In this document: positions 53,372 to 61,269 of the stretch, piece after piece
How the letters are laid out: every line of letters starts with the position of its first letter
How positions within the stretch are numbered: position 1 is the first letter of the stretch
Source: Corynebacterium deserti GIMN1.010
GTDB taxonomy: Bacteria; Actinomycetota; Actinomycetes; Mycobacteriales; Mycobacteriaceae
DNA: 64,000 nt
NCBI RefSeq assembly: GCF_001277995.1
Contig: NZ_CP009220.1
Location: 2,908,150-2,972,149 of the forward strand
Direction: 5' to 3'
Notes under the pieces: generated by a model
The model's database searches: none
What the model was told of the DNA's origin: nothing
What the model saw: only the letters and a program-made list of their open reading frames with translations
Translations under genes and position numbers: made by a program

Positions 53372-53505
53372 CTAGATAGCTATTTGGACACACACATTCA
53401 GAAGAGGAACTGACAGTTATGCTCTGTGGTTAGACCCCTGTTTCGATAACAGTTCTGAAAGTGCCCCGATAGCATGTGACTGTGTGTGTCCTGATAGTTA
53501 TCTAG
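53372..53505. repeat. large multi-tier inverted repeat (about 134 nt)
   Basis: Outer arms CTAGATAGCTA (53372-53382) / TAGTTATCTAG (53495-53505) pair at 10 of 11 bases. Inner arms GGACACACACA (53386-53396) / TGTGTGTGTCC (53481-53491) pair perfectly. A further inner pair is TTCAG (53397) / CTGAA (53455), with GTTAT / ATAAC at the core. It overlaps the end of the 68-residue minus-strand gene by a few bases. Confidence 0.85.
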
Positions 53506-53704
53506 ATGCGTAATTAAGCTGTTTTTCCATGTCCTGCACGGCTAAGCACCGAGGACACGGGGGCTTCTTGGACGTAACAGCCGGATTAGAAGTCGCTGCG
53601 TCATGCTTGCCCTGAGTCCACGGGATAAAGCACCCACATAAGGTATGAACCCCGTGGCCTGTTCGACGTGCAACGCCGTGCGTGTACGCCTTATTCGCCC
53701 GCAT
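53498..53704 (-). CDS. small zinc-ribbon-like protein
   Basis: 68 residues from ATG 53704 with Cys pairs HTLCGCFIP and PPCPRCLAV, so it probably binds Zn. Similar small CxC...CPRC proteins are encoded by actinophages. Its ATG lies within the end of the 32-residue ORF (14-base overlap), so translation is coupled. It is one of only two minus-strand genes of the element, placed just inside attR. Possible roles are regulator of lysogeny or anti-phage factor; no direct evidence. Confidence 0.6.
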   Translation of the reverse strand: MRANKAYTHGVARRTGHGVHTLCGCFIPWTQGKHDAATSNPAVTSKKPPCPRCLAVQDMEKQLNYASR

Positions 53705-53789
53705 TGTTGCCCCATGAATTGCACTCGTTGAGGATGTAGTCAGCTTGTTGAAGCAGTTCAGTGGTGGTGATAGGGTCAATGGCAGACAT
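53691..53789 (-). CDS. 32-residue leader ORF of the minus-strand pair
   Basis: MSAIDPITTTELLQQADYIL... with an excellent ribosome site (AAAGAGAAGG) before ATG 53789. The frame overlaps the zinc-ribbon ORF start by 14 bases. The promoter must lie within the last 90 bases before attR. Confidence 0.55.
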   Translation of the reverse strand: MSAIDPITTTELLQQADYILNECNSWGNNAGE

Positions 53790-53881
53790 GGAAACCTTCT
53801 CTTTCCGTGTTAGGCCCCCGGGTATTGGTAGTACCCGTTGTGAGGCCGTTTAATTTTCTTACCCCCAACCTAGGCAATCAC

Positions 53882-53888
53882 ACTAGTG
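53882..53888. repeat. attR: attR core (ACTAGTG)
   Basis: Right 7-bp core. Element sequence on its left (TTACCCCCAACCTAGGCAATCAC) is imperfectly complementary to the element sequence right of attL, giving a dyad-symmetric attP of about 50 bp when the ends join. Confidence 0.88.
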
Positions 53889-54224
53889 CTCAACAGTGGC
53901 TACGACTGGTCGCTCCAACGCAGCCACATCGAAGTACCCATCCTTGATCAACCAAGCACCGACATCGAAAAAGACCCACGAATCGCCATCGATCCACTGG
54001 GCTATATTGATGTCGCCCTCACGATCCGCCATGCCTTAGATCAACTCCACCCCGACCAACGCGTCGCCCTCATCCTCGTCGATCTCGGTGGCTACACCAT
54101 CGAAGACGCCGCAGAAATCGAAGGCGTCAAGATCGGCACCATCAAATCCAGGAGGGGACGCGCTCGAAAAAGACTTCGGGAAATCCTGGATGAAGACTTC
54201 TTTGGTGGTGAGGAGCCTATCTGA
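53889..54224 (+). pseudogene. sigM: sigM 3' part (region 4), separated by the element
   Basis: 111 codons ending at TGA 54222-54224. The sigma-4 HTH is intact: ALDQLHPDQRVALILVDLGGYTIEDAAEIEGVKIGTIKSRRGRARKRLREIL. The frame is in register with the 5' part across ACTAGTG, giving HRLV-LNSGYD at the joint. A GTG at 53886 could start it, but there is no ribosome site and no known function for region 4 alone. No anti-sigma gene (RsmA) follows, unlike in mycobacteria. Confidence 0.92.
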
Positions 54225-54276
54225 ACAACTGTGAAAAACCATACTTCCTGCGATTGCTGTGAATTGTGCATTTAAT

Positions 54277-54304
54277 GGAAGCATTTTCAGACGTCGGTAC
54301 GTTG
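54277..54304 (+). promoter_or_regulatory. SigH/SigM-type promoter of trxB
   Basis: GGAAGC, 17 bases, then CGTTG matches the GGAA...GTT pattern of corynebacterial ECF (SigH/SigM) promoters for disulfide-stress genes. It lies 92 bases ahead of the trxB start, outside the sigM coding part. Confidence 0.65.
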
Positions 54305-54395
54305 AAAGATATGAGTTCACAACTAGGGTGAAGAGGTGCAACAATGGCTGCACCATTAACGTACAACTACCTTTCCAACGACCTTGAGGGAAATA

Positions 54396-55346
54396 ATGTC
54401 TGAAGATCAATCCGCCGCTCCACAGATCCATGATGTCGCCATCATCGGCTCCGGCCCAGCCGGTTACACCGCAGCTGTCTACGCTGCTCGTGCCGATCTC
54501 AACCCCATCATGTTTGAGGGCTACGAATACGGCGGATCTCTCATGACCACCACCGATGTGGAAAACTTCCCAGGCTTTGAAAAGGGCATCATGGGACCTG
54601 AGCTTATGGAAAACATGCGTGCACAGGCAGAGCGCTTTGGCACTGACATGCACATGGAGCTCGTTGATCGCGTTGATCTGTCCGGCGAGATCAAGAAGCT
54701 GTGGGTGGGCGACGAGGAATACCACGCTCGCGCCGTCATCTTGGCAATGGGTTCTGCACCTCGTTACCTCGGCGTCCAAGGCGAGCAGGAGCTGCTTGGC
54801 CGTGGCGTGTCTGCTTGCGCAACCTGCGATGGTTTCTTCTTCCGCGACCAGGACATAGCTGTCATCGGTGGCGGCGACTCCGCCATGGAGGAAGCAACCT
54901 TCCTGACCAAGTTCGCCCGCACTGTCACCATCGTGCACCGTCGCGACGAATTCCGCGCCAGCGCCATCATGCTTGAGCGCGCACAGACCAACGAAAAGAT
55001 CCGCTTCGCCACCAACAAGACGGTGTCCTCTGTCATTGAAGAAGGCGGCAAGGTTGCTGGTCTGAACCTTGTTGATACCGTCACCGGCGAAGAGTCCGTC
55101 CTCGATGTCACCGCAATGTTTGTAGCCATTGGACACGATCCTCGTTCCGAGATGCTCAAGGGTCAGGTCGAGCTGGATCCAGCCAACTACGTTTTGGTGG
55201 AGGAGCCTTCCACTCGTACCAACCTGCCTGGTGTTTTCGCAGCCGGCGACTTGGTGGATAGCCACTACCAGCAGGCCATTACCGCCGCGGGTTCCGGTTG
55301 CCGCGCAGCCATCGACGCTGAGCACTACCTAGCTTCCCTGGGATAA
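54396..55346 (+). CDS. trxB: thioredoxin reductase
   Basis: A 316-residue FAD/NADPH enzyme that reduces thioredoxin. FAD motif GSGPAG (residues 18-23), redox pair Cys141-Ala-Thr-Cys144, NADPH motif [10 protein letters not shown], and the C-terminal FAD block [11 protein letters not shown] choose ATG 54396, preceded by GAGGGAA. It is followed by trxC after 95 bases. Confidence 0.95.
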   Translation: MSEDQSAAPQIHDVAIIGSGPAGYTAAVYAARADLNPIMFEGYEYGGSLMTTTDVENFPGFEKGIMGPELMENMRAQAERFGTDMHMELVDRVDLSGEIKKLWVGDEEYHARAVILAMGSAPRYLGVQGEQELLGRGVSACATCDGFFFRDQDIAVIGGGDSAMEEATFLTKFARTVTIVHRRDEFRASAIMLERAQTNEKIRFATNKTVSSVIEEGGKVAGLNLVDTVTGEESVLDVTAMFVAIGHDPRSEMLKGQVELDPANYVLVEEPSTRTNLPGVFAAGDLVDSHYQQAITAAGSGCRAAIDAEHYLASLG

Positions 55347-55441
55347 CCTTGAGGAAATTCACAGTTGGCTCTTAATCTAAACGTGTAGAAGTGTTGGGCG
55401 GGATGAAATCCCGCCTCTATGTAAATTGAGGAGAACATCCA

Positions 55442-55765
55442 ATGAGCAACGTCACCGCAGTAACGGAACAAAACTTCAAATCTGTCGTGATCGAATCCGA
55501 CAAACCAGTCATCGTCGATTTCTGGGCAGAATGGTGTGGGCCGTGTAAAAAGCTGAGCCCCATCATCGAAGAAATCGCCGGCGAGTACGGTGACAAGGCC
55601 GTGGTGGCCAGCGTCGATGTGGATTCTGAGCGCACCTTAGGTGCCATGTTCCAGATCATGTCAATTCCTTCCGTCCTCATTTTCAAAGACGGCCAGAAGG
55701 TCGACGAGTTTGTCGGCCTGCGCCCCAAGGGGGAAATCGTCGAAAAGCTGGAAAAGCACCTCTAA
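55442..55765 (+). CDS. trxC: thioredoxin
   Basis: 107 residues with the active site W31-C32-G-P-C35 and the cis-Pro segment MSIPSVLIFKDG. The main dithiol donor reduced by TrxB. Ribosome site GAGGAGAAC. Order trxB-trxC-cwlM is conserved in the order. Confidence 0.95.
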   Translation: MSNVTAVTEQNFKSVVIESDKPVIVDFWAEWCGPCKKLSPIIEEIAGEYGDKAVVASVDVDSERTLGAMFQIMSIPSVLIFKDGQKVDEFVGLRPKGEIVEKLEKHL

Positions 55766-55869
55766 CTGGTAATCTAGCTGCAATTGCTTGGTTGAATATT
55801 TCTGCCATGAGTTTCCCCCTTTTTCCACCCCTGGTGGGAGAAAAATCAAAGAAGTACGGAAGGAGAAGG

Positions 55870-57060
55870 GTGTCTAAAGTCCTGAGTGTTGGCGATCGCA
55901 GCCCACGCGTGGCTGAAGTGCGCACTACGCTCGCTCGCCTCGGCGTGATCGAAGGCTATTCCAGGGACATGTCCGCGATGACGGAGTCCCATAAATTCCA
56001 CGAAGAAGAGACGCTTTTCGACGAAGAACTCAGCCTTCACATCAAGTCGTTCCAACAAGCTCGCGGCATCATTCCCAGCGGGCTTATCGACGACCTCACC
56101 CTGCGCGTCCTCCGCGAAGCCTCCTACACATTAGGCACCCGCGTCCTGATCTACCAGCCAGGAAACCAAATGGTGGGCGACGACGTCGTCGAAATCCAAA
56201 CCCACCTCCAAGAGCTCGGCTTCTACGCACACCGCGTGGATGGCCACTTCGGTGAACTCACGCACAAAGCCGTGATGAACTACCAGCTCAACTACGGCCT
56301 CCAAGCCGACGGTATCTGTGGCCCCGACACCATCCGTGCGCTGTCCCGCCTGGGTCTGCGCATCAAAGGTGGATCCGCGCAAGCTATTCGTGAACGCGAA
56401 CGCATGCGCAACGCCGGACCTCGCCTTGCAGGCAAGCGCGTGGTCATTGATCCCGCACTCGGTGGCGCAAACAAGGGACGCATCGTCAAAGGCCCCTACG
56501 GTGAAATCTCCGAAGAAGAAATCCTGTGGGACTTGGCCACCCGCCTGGAAGGCCGCATGATTGCCGCAGGTATGGAAACCATCCTGTCGCGCCCACACAT
56601 GGATGACCCCAGCAACAGAGACCGGGCGTCGATAGCCAATGCTTTCGGCGCTGACCTGATGCTCAGCCTGCATTGCGACGCCTACTCCAACGACAAGGCC
56701 AACGGTGTTGCCAGCTTCTACTTCGGCTCCGAAAATGGGACTAACTCCCTCACCGGCGAGACGCTGTCCGAATACATCCAAAAAGAGATCGTCGCACGCA
56801 CCCCACTGCAAAACTGTGGAAGCCACGCCCGCACCTGGGAGCTGCTGCGTCTAACCCGCATGCCGATGGTTGAGATCGTCACCGGCTACCTCACCAACCC
56901 TGGTGACCTCGCCGTCCTGACCGACCCGAAAATGCGCGATCGCATCGCCGAAGCCATCGTCGTAGCCGTCAAGCGCCTGTACCTTCTCGACGAAGAAAGC
57001 CAGCCAAAGACCGGCGCTTTCAAATTCAGCGAACTGCTCAAATCCGAGAAAGCCGGCTAA
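55870..57060 (+). CDS. cwlM: CwlM-type amidase-fold cell-wall regulator
   Basis: About 396 residues from GTG 55870, which follows AAGGAGAAGG. Two peptidoglycan-binding-1 repeats (VAEVRTTLARLGVI..., DVVEIQTHLQELGFYAHRVDGHFGELTHKAVMNYQ) precede an amidase_3 domain (VVIDPALGGANKG, LSLHCDAYSN, VEIVTGYLTNPGD). The first metal His of the amidase (usually DPGHGG) is replaced by DPALGG. Mycobacterial CwlM is a cytosolic regulator of MurA rather than a hydrolase, and no signal peptide is seen here either. Longer starts upstream look untranslated. Confidence 0.88.
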   Translation: MSKVLSVGDRSPRVAEVRTTLARLGVIEGYSRDMSAMTESHKFHEEETLFDEELSLHIKSFQQARGIIPSGLIDDLTLRVLREASYTLGTRVLIYQPGNQMVGDDVVEIQTHLQELGFYAHRVDGHFGELTHKAVMNYQLNYGLQADGICGPDTIRALSRLGLRIKGGSAQAIRERERMRNAGPRLAGKRVVIDPALGGANKGRIVKGPYGEISEEEILWDLATRLEGRMIAAGMETILSRPHMDDPSNRDRASIANAFGADLMLSLHCDAYSNDKANGVASFYFGSENGTNSLTGETLSEYIQKEIVARTPLQNCGSHARTWELLRLTRMPMVEIVTGYLTNPGDLAVLTDPKMRDRIAEAIVVAVKRLYLLDEESQPKTGAFKFSELLKSEKAG

Positions 57061-57671
57061 ATCGCGCCCATCTCCTGCAACAGGAGTTCGGCGTCGCGTG
57101 CAGACATCAACACGCTTGCGGGTGGCAACTCCATCCGCAAGCGGGGCAACACCGGGTGATCTGCCACCACTTCAAAACCTGCGGATTCTAAAGCATCAAA
57201 ATCGATGAGGCCGATCTCGATGCGTCGAGAAGCAATAGGGTCTTGCGGGGCTTCGGCCCGCAACCCAAACGCCTCTACCGCGGGGTAATCCTGCTTAATC
57301 AGCTCCATGAGCGCGGCATCCAGCAACGCTGACTCCATGCCGACGCCACGAAACACCTCATCAATAAACAAACTGCTAATAATCGCCGCGTCCTTGGACA
57401 CCGGCGCCGTTGGCAACACCTGCGCACCCGGTGCTGCATCGCGCTCGCAGAAAATCACCGACGCCAACGCAGGCGTGCCATTGTTGTACCCAATATTGAA
57501 ACCACACGACGACTTTTCCAGCAGCATTGTGGTCAGCCAGGCTTCCTTCTCAAACTCCGGATCCGCCTTCTCTGCGACCTCCGGAGCGAGCTCCCAAAAC
57601 GCTGAACGACGCGCCTGAGGATGCAAGAACTCAAGCTGCTCCTGCACAATAGGAAACAACGAAGCGTGCAT
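57057..57671 (-). CDS. GNAT-family protein (putative acetyltransferase)
   Basis: 204 residues. A GNAT-like core is suggested by ISSLFIDEVFRGVGMESALLDAALMELIKQDYP (acetyl-CoA loop variant R-G-V-G-M). The gene lies tail to tail with cwlM, sharing 4 bases. Synteny equals the GNAT gene next to cwlM and parB in other actinobacteria (Rv3916-like). Substrate unknown. Confidence 0.75.
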   Translation of the reverse strand: MHASLFPIVQEQLEFLHPQARRSAFWELAPEVAEKADPEFEKEAWLTTMLLEKSSCGFNIGYNNGTPALASVIFCERDAAPGAQVLPTAPVSKDAAIISSLFIDEVFRGVGMESALLDAALMELIKQDYPAVEAFGLRAEAPQDPIASRRIEIGLIDFDALESAGFEVVADHPVLPRLRMELPPASVLMSARDAELLLQEMGAI

Positions 57672-57688
57672 AGTGCAGTCCCCGAAAG

Positions 57689-58900
57689 CTACTTACCCTG
57701 GATCAGCGACATAATGCGCTCAAAGTCATCCTTATCGCCAAACTCCACGACAAGCTTGCCCTTGCGCTTACCCATGGTGACCGACACCTTCGTATCCAAA
57801 TTGTCAGCCAACGACTCCGCAGCCCTCGTAAACACCTCAGGAGTTTCCTGCTTGGTGCGAGGCTTTTTCTCCTCGTCTTTCTCGCCGCGATTGCTCAGCA
57901 GAACGATTTCCTCTGTTGCACGCACTGAAAGGCCCTCTGCGATGATACGAGTCGCCAACGCGTCCTGTGCCTCATCGCCACCCTTTAGACCCAGCAGAGC
58001 GCGCGCATGGCCCGCAGACAACACACCTGCTGCGACTTTGGTCTGCACGTTAACAGGCAAACCAAGCAAACGAATCATATTGGTGATCACCGGGCGGGAA
58101 CGACCCAACTTATCGGCCAACTCAGCCTGAGTGACGCCGAACTCCTCCAACAACTGTTGGTAGGCCGCTGCCTCTTCCAAAGGGTTGAGCTGAACCCTGT
58201 GAATGTTTTCCAAAAGGGCGTCGCGAAGCATCGCGCCGTCTTCGGTCTCGCGGACAATCGCCGGAATAACATCCAGGCCAGCCCGCTTGGATGCGCGCCA
58301 ACGGCGTTCACCCATGATGAGCTCAAAGCCGTCCTCAGCCTTGCGCACCACGATGGGCTGCATGAGGCCGAACTCGCTAATCGAGTGCACCAACTCATCC
58401 AGCGCTTGAGGATCAAACTCTTGGCGAGGCTGCTGTGGGTTCGGGCGGATCTGCTCGATCGGGATTTCGAGGTAGGTGGCACCGAAGTCAGAAGTCTGCT
58501 GCCCGGAGTGTGACTGGGGCTGAGTTTGTGGCTGGGATTGTGGCTCAGATTGTTCCTGGACTCCAGGTGACGTGGTGTCGTGCTGGGCCTGGGTGTCTTG
58601 CTGCTTATCCTGCTGAGTTTGCTGTTCAGAGGGGTTTTCAGCAGGCTTATCGGCCTGGTTTTCCGCAGGTTTGTTTTCCACAGGCTTGTTTTCCACAGGC
58701 TTGGTGTCGGCAGGTTTGTGATCGGCAGGTTTATTTCCCGCGCGGGAACCCGCAACGCCACCGAGAATAATATCTGCCGCTCCACCACCAAGACCAGGGG
58801 AGTTAGTTGGGCCTGAGGGAATCAGTGCGGCCAGACCGCGCCCCAGACCGCCCTTACGCCTATCCGCCTGGGACTTGTCGGAACCCTTGTTCTGAGCCAT
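57689..58900 (-). CDS. parB: chromosome partitioning CTPase ParB
   Basis: About 403 residues from ATG 58900. A long Gln/Pro/Lys-rich linker (residues about 50-145, repeats of [12 protein letters not shown] type) precedes the ParB core: [14 protein letters not shown], the CTP-binding [29 protein letters not shown], the [27 protein letters not shown], and a C-terminal dimer domain. It loads at parS and spreads to segregate the origin. Three parS-type sites are in this window. The linker looks long for the family. Confidence 0.95.
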   Translation of the reverse strand: MAQNKGSDKSQADRRKGGLGRGLAALIPSGPTNSPGLGGGAADIILGGVAGSRAGNKPADHKPADTKPVENKPVENKPAENQADKPAENPSEQQTQQDKQQDTQAQHDTTSPGVQEQSEPQSQPQTQPQSHSGQQTSDFGATYLEIPIEQIRPNPQQPRQEFDPQALDELVHSISEFGLMQPIVVRKAEDGFELIMGERRWRASKRAGLDVIPAIVRETEDGAMLRDALLENIHRVQLNPLEEAAAYQQLLEEFGVTQAELADKLGRSRPVITNMIRLLGLPVNVQTKVAAGVLSAGHARALLGLKGGDEAQDALATRIIAEGLSVRATEEIVLLSNRGEKDEEKKPRTKQETPEVFTRAAESLADNLDTKVSVTMGKRKGKLVVEFGDKDDFERIMSLIQGK

Positions 58901-58958
58901 CGCTCTTAGACGCACCTTTCATACAGCACAACAATTACGTATTTAAAGAAGTTTACTG

Positions 58959-59882
58959 CTAATTCGCAGGTTTTACGCCGATCGGACCTGATTCTTCACT
59001 AGGAATAAAATCGCCTCGCGTAGCAAGCTCCTTCGCGGCGTCGAGATAAGCCATCGCACCACGAGAACCTGGATCGTATTCAATAACAGTCTGACCATAA
59101 CCTGGTGCTTCAGACACCTTGACCGACCGTGGGATCTTATTGCTCAACACCACATCGCCAAAATGCTCACTGACTTCGGTGGCTACCTGCTCAGCCAGGT
59201 TGGTGCGAGCATCGTACATGGTGAGCAAAATGGCGGAAATGTGCAGGTCACGGTTGAGATGCTGGCGCAACATCGTGATGTTGTTGAGCAGCTGACCCAC
59301 ACCCTCCAGCGCGTAGTACTCGCACTGAATTGGAATCAGCACTTCATTGACCGCAGTCATTGCGTTAATGGTGAGCAAGCCCAGGGAAGGAGGGCAGTCG
59401 ATGATCATGTAATCAAAGCCGTACTTGTCGATAAACTCACGGCCCAACGCATCCGCCAAACGGTACTCACGACGAACCAGGCTGACCAACTCAATTTCTG
59501 CGCCGGCTAGATCCAACGTTGCCGGAATGCAGAACAAGTTTTCATTAGCAGTTGATGGCTGCATCGCTTCCTCAGCAGTGCATTCACCAATCAGCAACTC
59601 ATACGACGACAACGTGCCTGAACGGTGCTCAACGCCTAAAGCTGTCGACGCATTACCCTGCGGATCCAAGTCCACAACCAGCACTTTCAATCCGTGGATT
59701 GCTAGCGACGCAGCTAAATTGACCGTCGACGTGGTCTTTCCAACGCCACCTTTTTGGTTAGCGATGGTGATCAAACGAGGCTCTTTAGGTTTTGGCAGCG
59801 TCAGCGAATTGGGTGTCATCACCTGCGCTGCACGACGAGCCGCCGCAGCAATTGGTGTGTCTTCCCAAGCATTGTCTTCCAT
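58959..59882 (-). CDS. parA: chromosome partitioning ATPase ParA
   Basis: 307 residues with the deviant Walker A KGGVGKTT (about residues 44-51), Walker A' VLVVDLDPQGNAS and Walker B YMIIDCPPSLG. It pulls ParB-parS complexes apart. The N-terminal 35-residue extension (MEDNAWEDTP...) precedes the ATPase core. It is in operon with parB (58-base gap). Confidence 0.95.
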   Translation of the reverse strand: MEDNAWEDTPIAAAARRAAQVMTPNSLTLPKPKEPRLITIANQKGGVGKTTSTVNLAASLAIHGLKVLVVDLDPQGNASTALGVEHRSGTLSSYELLIGECTAEEAMQPSTANENLFCIPATLDLAGAEIELVSLVRREYRLADALGREFIDKYGFDYMIIDCPPSLGLLTINAMTAVNEVLIPIQCEYYALEGVGQLLNNITMLRQHLNRDLHISAILLTMYDARTNLAEQVATEVSEHFGDVVLSNKIPRSVKVSEAPGYGQTVIEYDPGSRGAMAYLDAAKELATRGDFIPSEESGPIGVKPAN

Positions 59883-60057
59883 CGACGCCTACCGTTCCTT
59901 AATCTTTCTGCGACATCTAGCTCTACAACCCGATTTTCACGGGTGTATGCCAATGAGTCCACATTAGTGCTTAAAGCCATATCCATTCCACCACAGATGG
60001 CCAGACTGTGGAGGCCGAGAAATTCTCGAAGATTTTTTAAGGGTTTTTAGAGGGTTT

Positions 60058-60687
60058 CTACTTTTCTCGGCGGATCGAAATGAGCGTCGTTGGCTCACTC
60101 AACAGCGACTCTCCAACAGTGAACACCTTAATATCAGTGCCTCCTGCTTTGCGGATATCCGCAGCATCCCGCTCGATTTCTTCCTCCACGCTGGACCCCT
60201 TCATGGCCACCATGCGTCCACCGATCTTAACCAGCGGCAACGACCACGCAGCCAACTTACCCAGGGGCGCAACCGCACGAGACGTCACCACATCAACGGC
60301 ACCGACCTGCTTGCGCACCGTCTTTTCCTCAGCGCGACCACGAATCACCGTGACATTTTCCAAGCTCAACGCCTCTTTCACCTCGTTGAGGTACACCGAC
60401 CTCTTCAACAAAGGCTCAATCAAGGTGATGTTGAGGTCTGGCCGAGCGATCGCAAGCGGAATGCCCGGAAGTCCAGCACCTGAACCGATGTCAGCAACGG
60501 AAATTCCTTCATCCATTGCTTCACCAATAACAGCGCAGTTAAGAATGTGGCGATCCCACAGACGTGGGACTTCACGTGGGCCAATGAATCCGCGTACAGA
60601 ACCATCCGTGGCCAAAGACTCATGATAAGCGATCGCTTTTTCGAGGTTATCCCCGAAGATTTCAGCGGCTGCTGCTGGCGTGGTCAT
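60058..60687 (-). CDS. rsmG: 16S rRNA (guanine527-N7)-methyltransferase
   Basis: 209 residues. SAM site VADIGSGAGLPGIPLAI, followed by LIEPLLKRSVYLNEV, and DVVTSRAVAPL. It methylates G527 of 16S rRNA. It starts at ATG 60687 and lies upstream of parA with a 175-base gap. The KhpB/Jag gene usually found between rsmG and yidC is absent. Confidence 0.95.
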   Translation of the reverse strand: MTTPAAAAEIFGDNLEKAIAYHESLATDGSVRGFIGPREVPRLWDRHILNCAVIGEAMDEGISVADIGSGAGLPGIPLAIARPDLNITLIEPLLKRSVYLNEVKEALSLENVTVIRGRAEEKTVRKQVGAVDVVTSRAVAPLGKLAAWSLPLVKIGGRMVAMKGSSVEEEIERDAADIRKAGGTDIKVFTVGESLLSEPTTLISIRREK

Positions 60688-61216
60688 GAATGTGCGTCCC
60701 CTCCGGGAAGATTTTCTTGCGGTACAACCCTTAACTATAACTACTCTGCTTCAAAACCTTGAGTAGCGGTTACCTGAACGCAGATTTGGGTGGGCAAAGT
60801 GGTCATGGGGTCAGTGGCAGGAGCCCTCCGAGAACCTTCTCGAAGGCGCCCAGAGTTTTTGCGCAGGGAGAGAGTAGGGCAGAAGGCTGTGAGCGTGCCG
60901 ATGACACAAAAAATTTTGGTACGCCAGATAATCCGTGTGATCGGCACGAAATAAAGCGAAAATGTGTGCCAATCGCACGGATTTGCAAGGACTTCCTGGA
61001 AATCCGTGCGATCGGCACAAGCACCCTCAATATGGACGTCATATGCAATAATATTGAAATTTTGTACGCCGTTCTCAGACGTTTTTCGCGACCCTTTCAA
61101 TGAAATATACATTCAGAAAACTCAATGCCTTAAACGGGCGTCTAGCGCATCTGCCGAAAAGGCCGAAGTATCCCAGGGCACCAGTGGAGACCCCAACAAT
61201 CGCCCCAACAACGAAA
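60688..61216. other. gene-free gap between rsmG and yidC
   Basis: About 530 bases with no credible ORF. Overlapping frames here are short and without ribosome sites. In related actinobacteria this position holds jag/khpB. The region contains the repeat family described next. Confidence 0.6.
60930..61019. repeat. three copies of an 18-20 bp repeat, two forming a hairpin
   Basis: AATCCGTGTGATCGGCAC (60930-60947) and AAATCCGTGCGATCGGCACA (61000-61019) are direct copies. TGTGCCAATCGCACGGATTT (60965-60984) is the inverse of the latter with one mismatch, giving a 19-of-20-bp stem with a 15-base loop. A partial copy (GTGCCGATGACAC) starts near 60894. Confidence 0.8.
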
Positions 61217-61247
61217 AACCGCCAACCCCTTCACGAGGTTGGCGGTT
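61217..61247 (-). terminator. terminator of the rpmH-rnpA-yidD-yidC operon
   Basis: AACCGCCAACC / GGTTGGCGGTT (11 bp) with a 9-base loop. On the minus strand it is followed by TTTCG, 22 bases after the yidC stop. Confidence 0.9.
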
Positions 61248-61269
61248 CATCATCGCTTAGAAATGCTGG

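Larger units (their letters stand above)
43286..53888 (+). mobile_element. capsid-forming phage satellite-like element integrated in sigM
   Basis: A 10,603-bp insertion between ACTAGTG cores. Order: serine integrase, regulator-like ORF, two terminators, 37-residue ORF, HTH excisionase candidate, Rep-like protein with internal 24-nt repeats, small ORF, HNH, TerL, portal, MuF-like, connector, scaffold candidate, terminator, capsid, connector, coiled-coil ORF, non-coding structured region, two small minus-strand ORFs. No tail tube, tape measure, baseplate, lysin or holin gene is visible. All ORFs are intact and tightly packed, and both att cores are preserved, which fits an active satellite better than a decaying prophage. 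Confidence 0.85.

Noticed and set aside
43286..53881. Reading the element as a complete temperate prophage
   Set aside because: 10.6 kb is too short, and tail, tape-measure, baseplate, lysin and holin genes are not visible. A head-only set with intact att cores fits a satellite better. A defective prophage remains the main alternative and is stated as such.
53886..54224. sigM 3' half as an independent gene starting at GTG 53886
   Set aside because: The GTG is part of the att core, has no ribosome site, and the product would be an isolated region 4. It is better seen as the detached half of sigM.
54036..55325. 429-codon open frame opposite sigM-trxB
   Set aside because: It spans the sigM 3' part, a promoter and trxB in antisense. 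No start signal; rejected as a shadow.
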